DNA of 64,000 nt from Brachypterus glaber (GCA_958510825.1 OY294045.1:98020988-98084987), one strand, 5' to 3'. Shown: positions 40,232 to 49,867, counted from the stretch's first letter. Notes: generated from the letters alone by a model not told the origin. Made by a program: numbers and translations.

Positions 40232-42650
40232 TCATACAAAAGTGCACGTTTTTGCCTATTTGGAACCCCAGGCAACATTTGTTATTAATTAAGAGTTGTT
40301 ACAGTATAACATAACAGAACAACGTTATTTTTTACTGTAACAATTTTTAATTTATAACAATTGTTGCTTGTTGTTCTAAAAAGTCAAAAACGTTAAGTAT
40401 TTACTACGGTAACGAATTATAAACTTGTTTCACGGAAAAATAAGAAACTTTGAAAATGTTCGTCTGTCCGCCCGTCGGTCTGTCCATCCGTTTTTCGTTT
40501 ACACAATAACTCAAGAACCAATTATTCGATCGACTAGAAATTTTAAGGAATAATCAAGTTCTATGAGAGAAATTTCCCTATTGTTTTTTAAAAACAATTC
40601 TCCAAAAAAGCGAAAAAGTTAAACTTTTAAAAAAATCGAAAAAACTAGAGGAAAGTCGCCTAATTTCGGATACCATTTACAATGTATTCAATATTTAATA
40701 CTCGGTATTACTTTTTGATATTTTTTTTATATAACCAGATACAACTTATTACAGCGAACCATGATTTATTATAAAAGCAATTTTATTACAGTTTATTTTT
40801 TCCAAAAAACACGGTTAAAAAAAATCAGCGCATTTTTGTGCATTTGAAAAAGGGCTCCTAATTTCGGACATATCCGAAAAAATTTTTTCAAGAGTAGATC
40901 TGGATCCCATTGCTTATGTTTCTTGTTATTCCTTCACATTTAAGACGTAATTTAATCATTAAGCGATTTTCTACGAAATACTATAGGAACTATAATTTTA
41001 GATTCCCAATTTCGAATATCTTAGTATCTTAGGTAATTTTCGTTTTTTCAAAATTGTTTATCTTAGTTTGTTGTATCATTATAAAAAAAATAATTAATGG
41101 TTGGTTATCCTGAATAATAATTACCTTGCGGATATCCGAAATTGGGAATCAAATGCACAAAAATGGTCTATCCGAAATTAGGCAACTTTCTGCTTTTTAG
41201 ATTAGAAATTTGTAGAATGTTTACGTTTTCAAAATGCTTAATTATGAATAGTGGATCAACTTAACTAACATCATAACTTACCCAAGACAGAATCACGAAC
41301 TTTTATAACGATTATTTATAAAATAAACAAGCATAATAATGCAACTGAACACAAAACTGCCATTTGCAATATAAACGATTTGTGCTGCCATTTAAAGGGG
41401 AGAAGCTCTACCGTTATCATATTACAGGACGGATTTAGTTTGACTTTTGGCTTCACATAAAAGTAGGTTTCTGTTTACCTTTGCAGACAGTATCTTAAAT
41501 ACACTACTATCCGAAATTTGGAAACCATCCGAAATTAGGCGCATTTCCTCTATCTCAATTTTTTTTTCAAATTAAAAAAAAATTAAAAAAAAAATATTTT
41601 TTCTTCAAGCATACTAAAATGTTCATATTTTACAACTGAACACACTAGTTAGAAGTGATCTATTTTTTACAGTAAAAAAATGAGTTCATTGTTGTACGCC
41701 GTAAAAAAAAGTGAGATAGCAAAACCACCACTGGCGGCAGCACTCTTTGACTTTGATGACAGCCATACTTCAAACTTGTTTGTTTATTATGTAAACAGGT
41801 GGTTAACTCGAGATTCTGTGCAAAAACCTTGTGTGATTAAAACAGATTGAAGAAGAATAGATTAAAAACGATTAAAGAAGAATATATGGTTTATACACCT
41901 ACAAATCTCTCCGAAATTGCTACATTAGACAAGTTACCATCGAAATCGCGAAAAGTGTACGATTTAGCTAAGGAAGGTTTAAGTTTATTTCGAAAGGGTT
42001 TTATTGGCCTATATTAATAAAAAAAACATAATTTATTACTGAATAAATTTAATTCAAAAATAAATACTTAAAAAAATATATATAGGATGCTTGAAGAAAA
42101 AATAGTATGTTTCACTCAGAGGAAAAGTGTTTTTTTTACTCATTTGTAGTTTCCGGACTCCGATTCGCGTCGTCCGTAAATTCTACAGACTAGTACTATT
42201 TTTTTATGTATTTTTTAATTTTTTTAGCGTAGTTACGTATCAAATCGGTTACACAACTATACGTTAAAAAAGGCTATGTCACCTTATAAGCTTAATAAGG
42301 TGGCTTCTTTGAAATCTGCCTTAGAATTTTTATCCCACTTCCAATGAACCTAGAGTGCTAAAATTTGGCAGCCTTAAATTCGTGCCGAAGTCTTCACTGA
42401 CATTGTATTCTATTAAAATAATTTTCCAGGGATTGGAATTGGCATATTTATGAGCAACGGTGGTGGTTCTTCCGAAGATTTCGTTTCCGTTTCCCTTCAG
42501 GGAATGGCCGCAGGAACCCTATTGTACGTGGTGTTCTTTGAAGTCCTTGCCCGAGAGAGAAACAATAAACACAGTGGCGTCTTCCAGTTAATGGCAATCG
42601 CAGTAGGATTTGCAGTCATGTTTGCTTTAGAACTCTTTAGTAAGTATTAA
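35726..42650 (+). CDS. ZIP-family zinc transporter (SLC39A1-3-like), two coding exons
   Basis: Joining 35726-36566 to 42430-42650 gives 1062 bp, 353 residues and a stop. ZIP proteins move zinc or iron into the cytosol across the plasma or organelle membrane. Hydrophobic segments: about 18-40, 57-77, 102-122, then a variable loop with a metal-binding His run (H190, H192-H197). After it comes the pore helix with H218 and E222 (FHAVFEG), and the next with H245 (ATHKF), followed by segments around 264-288, 309-320 and 331-350. H218, E222 and H245 match the conserved ZIP metal site. The first exon alone reads on past the donor into 57 extra bases of intron, which is why a single-exon view gives 303 residues. 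ATG context is aaaATGG. The junction (G|GG, glycine 281) preserves frame and helix. Length fits the SLC39A1-3 group (about 310-350). Confidence 0.9.
36604..37187. mobile_element. Long-armed MITE in the intron
   Basis: Ends cagcctgttccagaactcg and its complement, flanked by TA (36602-36603 and 37188-37189). The outer 65 bp are almost perfect inverted repeats. Inside, ctgttgctgatgttaaatta and its complement form a second inverted block. No transposase. It starts 38 bp after the splice donor. Confidence 0.88.
37203..37390 (+). repeat. Repeat V, copy 1
   Basis: gtaatccagcattagg ... tagatataaaaattttccc ... taagcccccagaaagg. The same order appears at 46733-46985. The minus-strand 83-codon frame here is chance. 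Confidence 0.6.
37391..38341. other. Unassigned intron stretch
   Basis: AT-rich with one GC-richer patch (37935-38060). No exon-like frame with splice sites was found. Confidence 0.4.
38342..39005. mobile_element. MITE N, copy 2
   Basis: Ends cagagcggtccaaaagtcac and gtgacttttggaccgcactg, TA at 38340-38341 and 39006-39007. The interior is in the opposite orientation to that of copy 1. Confidence 0.87.
39006..39894. other. Unassigned intron stretch
   Basis: Contains a C homopolymer near 39081. No gene-like frame is seen. Confidence 0.4.
39895..40343. repeat. 220-bp tandem duplication containing a GAA tract
   Basis: A unit starting caagtctctaatacttgtac, followed by (GAA)n and gttcatacaaaagtgcacg through acgttattttttactgtaa, occurs twice in a row (39895 and 40115). 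The GAA tract has roughly 26-30 units in each. The Lys-rich frame across it is not a gene. Confidence 0.92.
40648..41550. mobile_element. 903-bp MITE (GAGGAAA ends), copy 2
   Basis: Flanked by TA (40646-40647, 41551-41552). Differs from 18857-19760 only by scattered single bases, such as a shorter T run and a few substitutions. Confidence 0.9.
41599..42190 (+). pseudogene. Broken mobile-element frame, copy 1 (possible tyrosine-recombinase N-terminus)
   Basis: An ATG at 41680 opens a 55-codon frame (MSSLLYAVKKSEIAKPPL ... YYVNRWLTRD). It stops at 41848, and another frame continues with EEYMVYTPTNLSEIATLDK and LPSKSRKVYDLA (about 41891-41976). The inverted copy at 50424-51005 carries the same order in a 63-codon frame. 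PSKSRKVYDxAYE resembles the helical N-terminal region of Crypton-type tyrosine recombinases, but no catalytic residues are visible, so this is a tentative reading. A hairpin-rich end (gaggaaaagtg ... tacagactagta) follows. Confidence 0.4.
42430..42650 (+). other. Last coding exon of the zinc transporter gene
   Basis: Begins after attttccag with the rest of Gly281 and encodes IGIGIFMS through the last membrane segment, ending ELFSKY and TAA. Poly(A)-signal-like AATAAA follows at 42651. Confidence 0.88.
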
Positions 42651-42661
42651 AATAAAATAAA
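42651..42661 (+). terminator. Candidate polyadenylation signals of the zinc transporter gene
   Basis: Two AATAAA words overlap right after the stop codon (42651 and 42656). In AT-rich DNA this is suggestive only; the true end may lie downstream. Confidence 0.4.
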
Positions 42662-43158
42662 AATCCTATGTGTTTAGTTTTCATCCTGTATATAGTAGAT
42701 TTTGATAAGTCCCTTATGCGGACAAATATAATGTTTCATGCGCATAACGTACTACCTGAAGTTGCTGGCGTCAGGCGGTATTTCAGTGTAATTTGAATGA
42801 GTTCGTAAAACAGCACGGTTCGGACAATACGTTAAATTCGTCAGGGGCGCGATACTCACGCCACTATCGCTTCCAAAGAACAAAAATAACAATAGTTATT
42901 CGTAATGAATCAGGCTATGGAAAATACATCCAATAAATAACATTTCGAATAAAACGAGTTGCAAATAGGGCTTACGCCATTTCTCCGAGGAAACATTATC
43001 TTGGGCCCAAGTACAAGAAGACACCTGGAACAATACAAGTAAGTCCCTTTTGCCTTACGTCACAAAGGTCCTTTGATAAAACACCCCAGCGGTTAACACT
43101 ATTAAAAAACATCACTACACTCAAAAAAATAATGTAATTTAACAACGGTTGTTATATA
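42662..43158. other. Downstream flank of the zinc transporter gene
   Basis: Slightly GC-richer than its surroundings. No frame or RNA recognised. Confidence 0.4.
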
Positions 43159-43396
43159 AAGTGCTGTCCAAAAGTCACCCCCCCCCTAACTTTTGAACGA
43201 GTTGAGATATCGACTTTAAATTTTGAACTCTTAAATAAGACAACTGAAACTATCTTTTAGCATATATTTGATACTTTCAGCTCTTAAAATGTGGCCAGAG
43301 GGACATGAGGGGACATTTTTTTAAGTTCCAAATTTGAAGTCGATATCTCAACTCGTTCACAAGTCAAGTGGGGGGAGTGACTTTTGGACCGCTCTG
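43159..43396. mobile_element. MITE N, copy 3 (short form), within inverted flanks
   Basis: aagtgctgtccaaaagtcac at the left and gtgacttttggaccgctctg at the right, only 238 bp, with most of the interior deleted. The flanks aacggttgttata and tataacaaccgtt are themselves inverted, so the element sits in, or extends, another hairpin. Confidence 0.78.
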
Positions 43397-43460
43397 TATA
43401 ACAACCGTTACATATACTTTTATAAAAATTACTATTGGACTTCCAGTAGTAACTAGGGAT

Positions 43461-43535
43461 ACTAGAACTAGGTCTTAAGTTAGCAAGACGTCTTGCTATT
43501 TAAGACCTATCTAGTCTCTAGTAGTAACTATAACC
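43461..43535. repeat. Hairpin of about 33-bp arms
   Basis: ctagaactaggtcttaag, then tagcaagacgtcttgcta as a perfect palindrome core, then aagacctatctag. The larger context (agtagtaactaggg ... ctagtagtaact) extends the pairing. Confidence 0.8.
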
Positions 43536-43544
43536 TAACCTTTT

Positions 43545-43920
43545 TCTCGAAAACGGTTAGTCCTACAGTGTTACAACAAGAGTACCTTTTTTTATGAGTT
43601 TTGACCTGAATCATATACCAAAAATAAAATTACAAAAAACTTACACAGAAAAAAGTTTGAGACAAAAAACTGATAAGGCCCCCCCCGTTTCGCACGCCCC
43701 TGGTTAAAATAAGTACATGAAAATAATATATGAAGATGGGCCTTATTAAGATTAGTTCACGTGCAAAACCTCGTTGCTATATCTTAAAGGGTTTCTGAGT
43801 TATTAAATAAAACCCGAATTTTTAGGTCACTTTATAGGAACTTTTAGTCATATTTTCTGATGTTGAATCACTCCTTAAAATTTCGGACCCTAATTCAAAT
43901 ACACCGTGTATAGATCGATG
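43545..43920 (+). repeat. Repeat family W, 5'-truncated copy
   Basis: From tttctcgaaaacggtta to aaatacaccgtgtata. Parallel to the right part of 44934-45544 but lacks the left inverted end. Confidence 0.75.
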
Positions 43921-43931
43921 CTGATTTAATT

Positions 43932-44630
43932 TCATCGGCACTTAGTGCTACTAAGAGTGCCGATGTATTGAAATCTTCGCCGAAAAGTCACAGTATTTGA
44001 CCACGTTTTTTTTTTTCACATTTCTCGACGTTTTAGACCATTCTGAGTCGAAACCAGTAAAAAAAATTTTTGCGTCCGTCTGTCTGTCTGTCTGGGTGTA
44101 AACTCTCTAACTCCATTTCTACATGAGATATTGACTTGCGGTTTTTTGGATATTGTTTCTTATCGTATTCCGAAGAGCTGATTAGATTTTGGGGGTAAAC
44201 GATTGGGGGTAAGGGGGTAAAAATAGGGTAAAACTCCTATTTTTAGCGTTTTTTGTTTATAATTAAGGCAATTATTATTGTATTTGGTTAATTTAGCACT
44301 TATATAAAAGATAATTTTAAAATGGTCAAAAAATGTTATAAACAACGTTTTCCTAAAACGTATTCTTTTCGAGATGTTGGCGTTTAAAGCAGTAAAAGGT
44401 TTTTTTAGCATATCTCACATATTTATAACCCGATTTCAAAAAATTATATTTTAAATAAAAGCTCTTTTTAAGCCATATAAAAAAATGTTATATACAGTTT
44501 TTTTGCTAGAATATAATGTTTTAAAGATACAGAATTTAAAATCAATCAAAACACCTAGTTTGAAATTTGCAAACTAGATGGCTCTAGTGCCGATGTTTTG
44601 ACAGGGTGCTTGCAACGTTTCATCTAGTTT
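43932..44630 (+). mobile_element. Repeat T, copy 1
   Basis: Begins with a hairpin (catcggcactta ... aagagtgccgatg), then a GTCTG module (gtccgtctgtctgtctg, about 44079) and tacgggggtaaacgattgg-type sequence. It ends tgccgatgttttgacagg and gcaacgtttcatctag. An inverted copy is at 51714-52367. An open frame of 83 codons on one strand and 162 on the other copy are not conserved as proteins. Confidence 0.7.
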
Positions 44631-44933
44631 CATTATTGTATGCGAATAATCGGAAAATATCTAAGAATAACTAAGTTTCTTTTTCAAACAAAATTTCTCT
44701 TTGAAAAAAAAAGAAAAAAGTTTAAATGAAATTGACTAATTTTTCCAAGAATTATCGGTTTCTATAATTTCATTATTAATTGGGTCGGACATGACAAAAA
44801 GCCAAAGAAAGTTTTTTGATTCAAGCGATTAATCATTTAAAATTTTACAGAAAAGGAAGATCGACATTTTTTCGTTTTATTTATTAAGGTACAAGTATTT
44901 ACAGTAGTAACATTTTACTTTTGGGCTATCATA
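44631..44933. other. Unassigned spacer
   Basis: AT-rich DNA between repeats T and W; nothing recognised. Confidence 0.4.
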
Positions 44934-45544
44934 CTGGGTGTATTTGAAATAGGGTCGGAAATTTTAACAGGTGATGGTAGCTTTAAAAGCGTTTTTTCGA
45001 CCTATATGTATGGAAACTTTTTTTCTTAGCTTTTGATGTAGAATAACATTGCATCATTAAAATTTTGGTTTTCAACATTTTAGTATTTAATTTTTCGTCC
45101 TCGAACCGTAAAATTTCACCTTCAAATGAACTTTTCTCGAAAACGGTTAATCCTACAGTATTACAACAAGAGTACCTTTTTTATGTATTTTGACCTGGGG
45201 AATCATATTTCGAAAATAAAATTGCAAAAAAGTTACACAGAAAAAAGTTTGGGACAAAAAACTGATAAGCCCCCCCCGTTTCGCACACCCCTGGTTTAAA
45301 TAAGTACGTGAAAATTACATACAAAGATGGGCCTTATTAGGATTAATTCACGTACAAAACCTCGTTAATATATCTCAAAGGGTTCCTGAGTTATTAAATA
45401 AAAACCGATTTTTTTAGCCACTTTCAAAGGGGCGTAGCTCCCTTATGACGCATTTTTAGACATATGTTTATAGGAACTTTTTGTCATTTTTTATGATGTA
45501 AAACCATCTGTTAAAATTTCCGACCCTATTTCAAATACACCGTG
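44934..45544. mobile_element. Repeat family W, complete TA-flanked copy
   Basis: Left end ctgggtgtatttgaaatagg and right end ccctatttcaaatacaccgtg form an inverted repeat of about 45 bp, with TA outside (44932-44933 and 45545-45546). The right half is shared with 43545-43920 and, more distantly, 27209-27625 and 60-216. No transposase. Confidence 0.82.
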
Positions 45545-45599
45545 TATAGTTCAGAAAATCACTTTCTTAGGATTTTTTTTTGGGTTTTGTTCCCTTTAA

Positions 45600-46165
45600 G
45601 TATGCTAATTAAAAATACAAAGCTTTCCGAAAATTTGAAAATTTTCAAAATGGGAAAGCAAAATAACATTCTTTTCCGACAAATTTGGTTTTTAATAAAA
45701 ATACACTGCTCAGTAAAAGAGCTTTCCCATTTTACACCTCGGCGCGTAAAGTGTATTTTTTTATTATCAGATTCACTTTCAGCAACCATAAAAACCTTAG
45801 TATACCAATTTTCACGAAAACTACCCTCTGCCCCTTTGGGGGTAAAGTTAGAATTTTGTTATAATCAGATTCCCTTTCAAAAACCAATTTTCACCAAACC
45901 TACCCCTCACCCCTCAGGGGGTGGATTTAGAATATTTTTATTATCAGATTCACTTTCAGAAACCTCAAAAACCCCAATACACCAGTTTTCACGAAAACTA
46001 CCCCCACCCCTCAGGGGGTGAAATTAGGAAAAAAATATTATCAGATTTATGTTCTTCGACCACAAAAACCCCTATATACCAATCTTATTTAAAAATATTT
46101 ACCCCCCGACCCGCGTGGGGGTGGAGTTAAAAAAAATTATTATCAGATTCAATTTCAGCAACCTT
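45600..46165 (-). repeat. Tandem-repeat element R, copy 2 (inverted)
   Basis: Units in reverse orientation: ttatcagattcactttcag, caaaaacccc(a/t)atacacc, ttttcacgaaaactacccc, cccctcagggggtg, at roughly 100-bp spacing. The terminal word aatacactgctcagtaaaag is at about 45701. The head module is missing. The 159-codon frame across it reflects this periodicity. Confidence 0.8.
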
Positions 46166-46732
46166 ACACAGATGGAGCAGTTTTAATTTTTTAAACTAAA
46201 TTGATAAAAAACTGGTTAAATATAAAGAAAAAATTAATAAACTTTAGGTAATTTTAACGCTTAACTTTAAATTGCATTAAATTATTCAATGTTTCATGGT
46301 AAAATATATATATTTTAGCTAATTTTGCTACAGTTTTCTTTACTTTCATAAACAAGAGATGGCACTACATGTGCTCATTCTAACACTTGATACGAAATAT
46401 TCATACCGTATCTAGAGCTAGAATGGATTTATTCTGTGTTTGAAAAGTGTGTGTATTTGCTTACATTCTAAAGCAGTCGTAGAAAAATATAATTTCTGTT
46501 TATATTTTATCATATTATTTGAATAAAAAAATTTAGAATGTACTATGCAATATGAAAAGACATAAATCTAGAGAAAATTCGATTAGAGTAGATATTACCT
46601 AAGTAATAAAATAGGTACTATAAACACAAGATGTTGTAATACTTTTTGTATTGTATACCACCGCATAGATTAATGAAACTGTCAGTTTTTCAATGCATGG
46701 ATAAAATTTATATGTAAATTTTGGCAGTGTGT
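46166..46732. other. Unassigned stretch
   Basis: AT-rich; no gene, RNA or repeat recognised. Confidence 0.4.
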
Positions 46733-46985
46733 TGTAATCCCGCATTAGGCAAACGAAAATTTAGTGTTTTTCGGAAAGGGGGATTTATGTGAAAGTTTTG
46801 CCCCTATTAGTACCATCTTGGTACTCGAGATATAAAAATTTCTCCAAAATTGCCTGTAATCCCGCATTTGTATTTTGAAAAAAAATAAATAAATGAGTGG
46901 GTAAATTCTCCTATGTCCGTGGACTTTTTTGCCAAAAATGATTTCCCCCATCTCAAAGCGTTAAGCCCCCAGAAAGGTTAAAACT
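46733..46985 (+). repeat. Repeat V, copy 2
   Basis: gtaatcccgcattagg ... gagatataaaaatttctcc ... ttaagcccccagaaagg. Same order as 37203-37390. Confidence 0.6.
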
Positions 46986-47669
46986 TGAAAAAAATTGGGT
47001 GTTTTCAAAAGAAGGTACAAACGAGGGAAAGTCAGAAAATTTCAGTCTGTTAGCAGTTATTGGTACTTTTATGTCTGGAGAGGTTTGGGCTATCATTAGA
47101 TCGCTTCTTTGTCTAACCGTTTTGGCAAAAATTTAAATTTTTCTACGCCTCGACTAATTGTGAATAATTTATATAACGGGACATACCTTCCCCCTAAGTA
47201 ACGCTTCGTAACGCTAAGAGTTACCCTCCCCCTATAAACACGTAACGCTAGCAGTCAAGACCCCCCTAAAAAAAGTTGGGTGAAAAAATTAACAGTTTTT
47301 TCCATTAATAGTATATTAAAGTACTCGTTATAAGACCGGTTTTTAGCGCACTATTACAAGTTTAAGTACTAGTGCGCTAAAAACGTGTTTTCTAAAGTAC
47401 TAGAGCGCCTAAAAGTCCACACGTGTTATGAAACTAGTTCTTTATACTATTTTTTCTATTTTTCTCTAAAATTAAAAAAAAAGCTTACATTTAAATTGAT
47501 GACCGATTTAGGGATTTTTGTTTTAAGTTGGCATTACAATTTTACCATATTTGAAATTCATAGAACAAACGATATTTTGATATCTTTTATAGTCAGCTCT
47601 TCTCTTTTTTACGGCAAGCAGGGCCGTATCTATGGGGGGGGATGAAGGGTGAGCCTCCCCCCCACACCT
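46986..47669. other. Unassigned stretch with Harbinger-like words
   Basis: At 47195-47275 pyrimidine-rich blocks with cgtaacgctaag resemble 49490-49560 (cgtaacgctaagcac). These may be the two sides of one element into which later insertions went. The 86-codon frame 47385-47645 has no motif. Confidence 0.4.
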
Positions 47670-47917
47670 ATCTTGAAATCAATAAAGTTGCATATTTCAT
47701 GGATTAAAAACGTAAAAGTTGCATATTTCATGGGTTAAAAAAAATAAAATAATAAAATTTTAATTTTGGAAAAAAAAAGTTTTAAATATTATGGCTTAAA
47801 AATATAAAAGTTGGGATTTTCAAACCTTAGATTAAATTTTTTTGCATATTTCGAGGATTAAAAATATAAAAGTTGCATATTTTTTCATGGGATAAACATA
47901 ATAAAATAATACATTTT
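47670..47917. repeat. AT-rich tandem repeats left of Penelope copy 2
   Basis: Units built on aaaagttgcatatttcatgg, taaaaat, ataaaataata and attttggaaaaa recur irregularly. They continue at 49040-49390, so the Penelope element lies inside this array. Confidence 0.7.
47901..47917. repeat. Left target duplication of Penelope copy 2
   Basis: ataaaataatacatttt, repeated at 49036-49052. The exact length is uncertain because the last bases of the element (ata) overlap it. Confidence 0.75.
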
Positions 47918-47999
47918 AGATTTTAAGCTTTCACGGCCATTAAGATATAAAGAACTTTCACTTTCGGGTTTAGACCGTGTTAATGGATTTTCACTTTCC

Positions 48000-48034
48000 G
48001 ACGTTTCGTCTCTTACTACTAGAGACATCTTCAG
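48000..48034 (-). ncRNA. Hammerhead-ribozyme-like core, Penelope copy 2, left arm
   Basis: Same CTGAAGA - stem - GAAACGTC arrangement as in copy 1, downstream of the left GIY-YIG frame. Confidence 0.5.
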
Positions 48035-48077
48035 GGATTAATCTGAAACTAAGTTTCGAATCAACTTGTGTCACTAT

Positions 48078-48542
48078 TTATGACGAGTTGTGGTTATTCA
48101 CCCGTGACGAGGTTTTTCCTATCAAAGACTTCCATATTGCAGGTAAGTGGTAACCAGTGTCCCGATTGATATTGTTAGGATGCTTGATGATTTCTATCGA
48201 TTCCCGTATCTTCCTTGGCATTTTTCTGTTTTCTGTTAATATTTGTTTTGTTTCAGACAAATTGATTTTATGACCTGTTTCATGTACATGTTCGGCTACT
48301 GCCGATAAGGAAATTTGTTTCTTTCTTATATTGCGCTCATGCTCTTGAAGTCTTGTAGAAATTTTTCTCTTAGTTTCACCTATGTAAACCGTACCACAGG
48401 AGCAGGGTATTTTATATACGCCTTCTGAACTCAGGGGTATTTTGTCTTTTGTTGAAGTCAAACATTGACCTAATTTTTGGTTGGACCGAAATATAGGCTT
48501 AATATTTGACTTCTTCAAAAGTTTACCTTCAACAAAAGACAA
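48078..48542 (-). pseudogene. Penelope GIY-YIG endonuclease fragment, left arm
   Basis: The minus-strand frame has GVYKIPCSCGTVYIGETK, TRLQEH and HVHETGH, and reaches the same C-terminus as the protein at 29342-30946. Upstream it contains LLKKSNIKPIFRSNQKLGQ, then enters the palindrome centre. There is no reverse transcriptase, so it is a truncated copy. One difference from copy 1 is Pro instead of Ser in KI(P/S)CSC. Confidence 0.85.
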
Positions 48543-48906
48543 AATACCCCTGAGTTCAGAAGGCGTATATAAAATACCCTGCTCCTGTGGTACGGTTTAC
48601 ATAGGTGAAACTAAGAGAAAAATTTCTACAAGACTTCAAAAGCATGAGCGCAATATAAGAAAGAAACAAATTTCCTTATCGGCAGTAGCCGAACATGTAC
48701 ATGAAACAGGTCATAAAATCAATTTGTCTGAAACAAAACAAATATTAACAGAAAACAGAAAAATGCCAAGGAAGATACGGGAATCGATAGAAATCATCAA
48801 GCATCCTAACAATATCAATCGGGACACTGGTTACCACTTACCTGCAATATGGAAGTCTTTGATAGGAAAAACCTCGTCACGGGTGAATAACCACAACTCG
48901 TCATAA
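48481..48906 (+). pseudogene. Penelope GIY-YIG endonuclease fragment, right arm
   Basis: Mirror image of 48078-48542 on the plus strand: real homology starts at 48528 (STKDKIPLSSEGVYKIPC), with TRLQKH where the left arm has TRLQEH. The apparent N-terminus (48481-48527) is antisense centre sequence and not Penelope protein. Confidence 0.85.
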
Positions 48907-48949
48907 ATAGTGACACAAGTTGATTCGAAACTTAGTTTCAGATTAATCC

Positions 48950-48984
48950 CTGAAGATGTCTCTAGTAGTAAGAGACGAAACGTC
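48950..48984 (+). ncRNA. Hammerhead-ribozyme-like core, Penelope copy 2, right arm
   Basis: Plus-strand mirror of 48000-48034, downstream of the right GIY-YIG frame. Confidence 0.5.
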
Positions 48985-49039
48985 GGAAAGTGAAAATCCA
49001 TTAACACGGTCTAAACCCGAAAGTGAAAGTTCTTTATAA

Positions 49040-49390
49040 AATAATACATTTTTAATTTTGGGAAAAAAGTGGTAAATTTCATGTATAAAAAATATAAAAG
49101 TTGGTATTTTCAAAAAACTTGCATACTTTGTGAATTCAAAATATAAAACTTGCATATTCCATGGGTTAAAAATAATAAAATTATAAATTTTTAATCTTGT
49201 GAAAAAAATTGTAAACTTCATAGATTAAGAAATATAAAAGTAAGGATTCTCAAACCTTGAAAAAATATAAATAACTTAACCAGTAATTTGATAACTTTTT
49301 AACGCATTTTTAATTTTGGAAAAAAGTTGTAAATTTCATTGACCTTTTATTTTTTTAGTTTTTAGTCATGAACTTTTTTTTAGTTTTCAG
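49040..49390. repeat. AT-rich tandem repeats right of Penelope copy 2
   Basis: Continuation of the array at 47670-47917: aaaaaagt(t/g)gtaaatttcat, aaaatataaaagttgg, cttgcatattccatgggtt. Confidence 0.7.
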
Positions 49391-49658
49391 AAAGGGTGGG
49401 ACCTTTTTTTTTAGTCATGAACTTTTTTTGTCGAGGAAAAAGTTGTGTTTTTAGGCTAAAAAAAGTTGTCATTTTTGGACGCTCCATCAGACTCCCCCTC
49501 CCCCTCGCAAGGCATCGTAACGCTAAGCACTATCCACCTCCCCCTAAGTGTGTTACGTATTTTAAGTTTGGCACCAAAATAATAAAAAATAAATAATATC
49601 TGTGTGGGTTAAAGTTAAAATACTAACATTTTAATGTAGCAGATAAAAACCATACATA
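49391..49658. other. Unassigned stretch
   Basis: Pyrimidine-rich block at 49490-49560 with cgtaacgctaag; see 46986-47669. No gene is seen. Confidence 0.4.
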
Positions 49659-49867
49659 CAGTGCGATTATAAAGTGCCGAACAGTTTGACAATAAAATAC
49701 TCTTCGTTTGATGCCACGCCTCTATTAGAGTTGTGCGCGACAAGCCCATGTGATTGCTACGTGCAACAGCTCGGTGGCCAGTAAAACGCACACAGCTTTC
49801 TTGCATTTTACTCATCGCTAATGCCAGTTTTGCATTAAAAAGTGTTCAGCACTTTATAATCGCACGG
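49659..49867. mobile_element. 209-bp MITE (CAGTGCGATTATAAAGTGC ends)
   Basis: Ends cagtgcgattataaagtgc and gcactttataatcgcacg, TA on both sides (49657-49658, 49868-49869). The minus-strand 66-codon frame is incidental. Confidence 0.85.

Larger units (their letters stand above)
36567..42429 (+). other. 5.9-kb intron of the zinc transporter gene
   Basis: Starts gtaagttttttttc and ends attttccag. It holds at least four mobile or repeated elements: a long-armed MITE (36604-37187), MITE N copy 2, a GAA tandem duplication, a second 903-bp MITE and a broken mobile-element frame. Confidence 0.85.
47918..49035. mobile_element. Penelope-like element, copy 2: head-to-head palindrome
   Basis: Two 511-bp arms (47946-48456 and 48528-49038) are near-perfect inverted repeats around a 71-bp centre. 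Each arm carries the GIY-YIG end of the Penelope protein and the terminal repeat. The extra end (agattttaagctttcacggc) is present only on the left (47918-47945). No reverse transcriptase palm remains. Confidence 0.9.

Noticed and set aside
40129..40314. 61-codon frame made almost entirely of lysine
   Set aside because: It is a translation of the GAA/AAG tract inside the tandem duplication, not a gene.
45542..46021. 159-codon frame with repeated ILLSDSLSATIKTL-like words
   Set aside because: The periodicity comes from the 100-bp units of element R, which also occur at 19.8-20.9 and 52.7-53.5 kb without a conserved frame.
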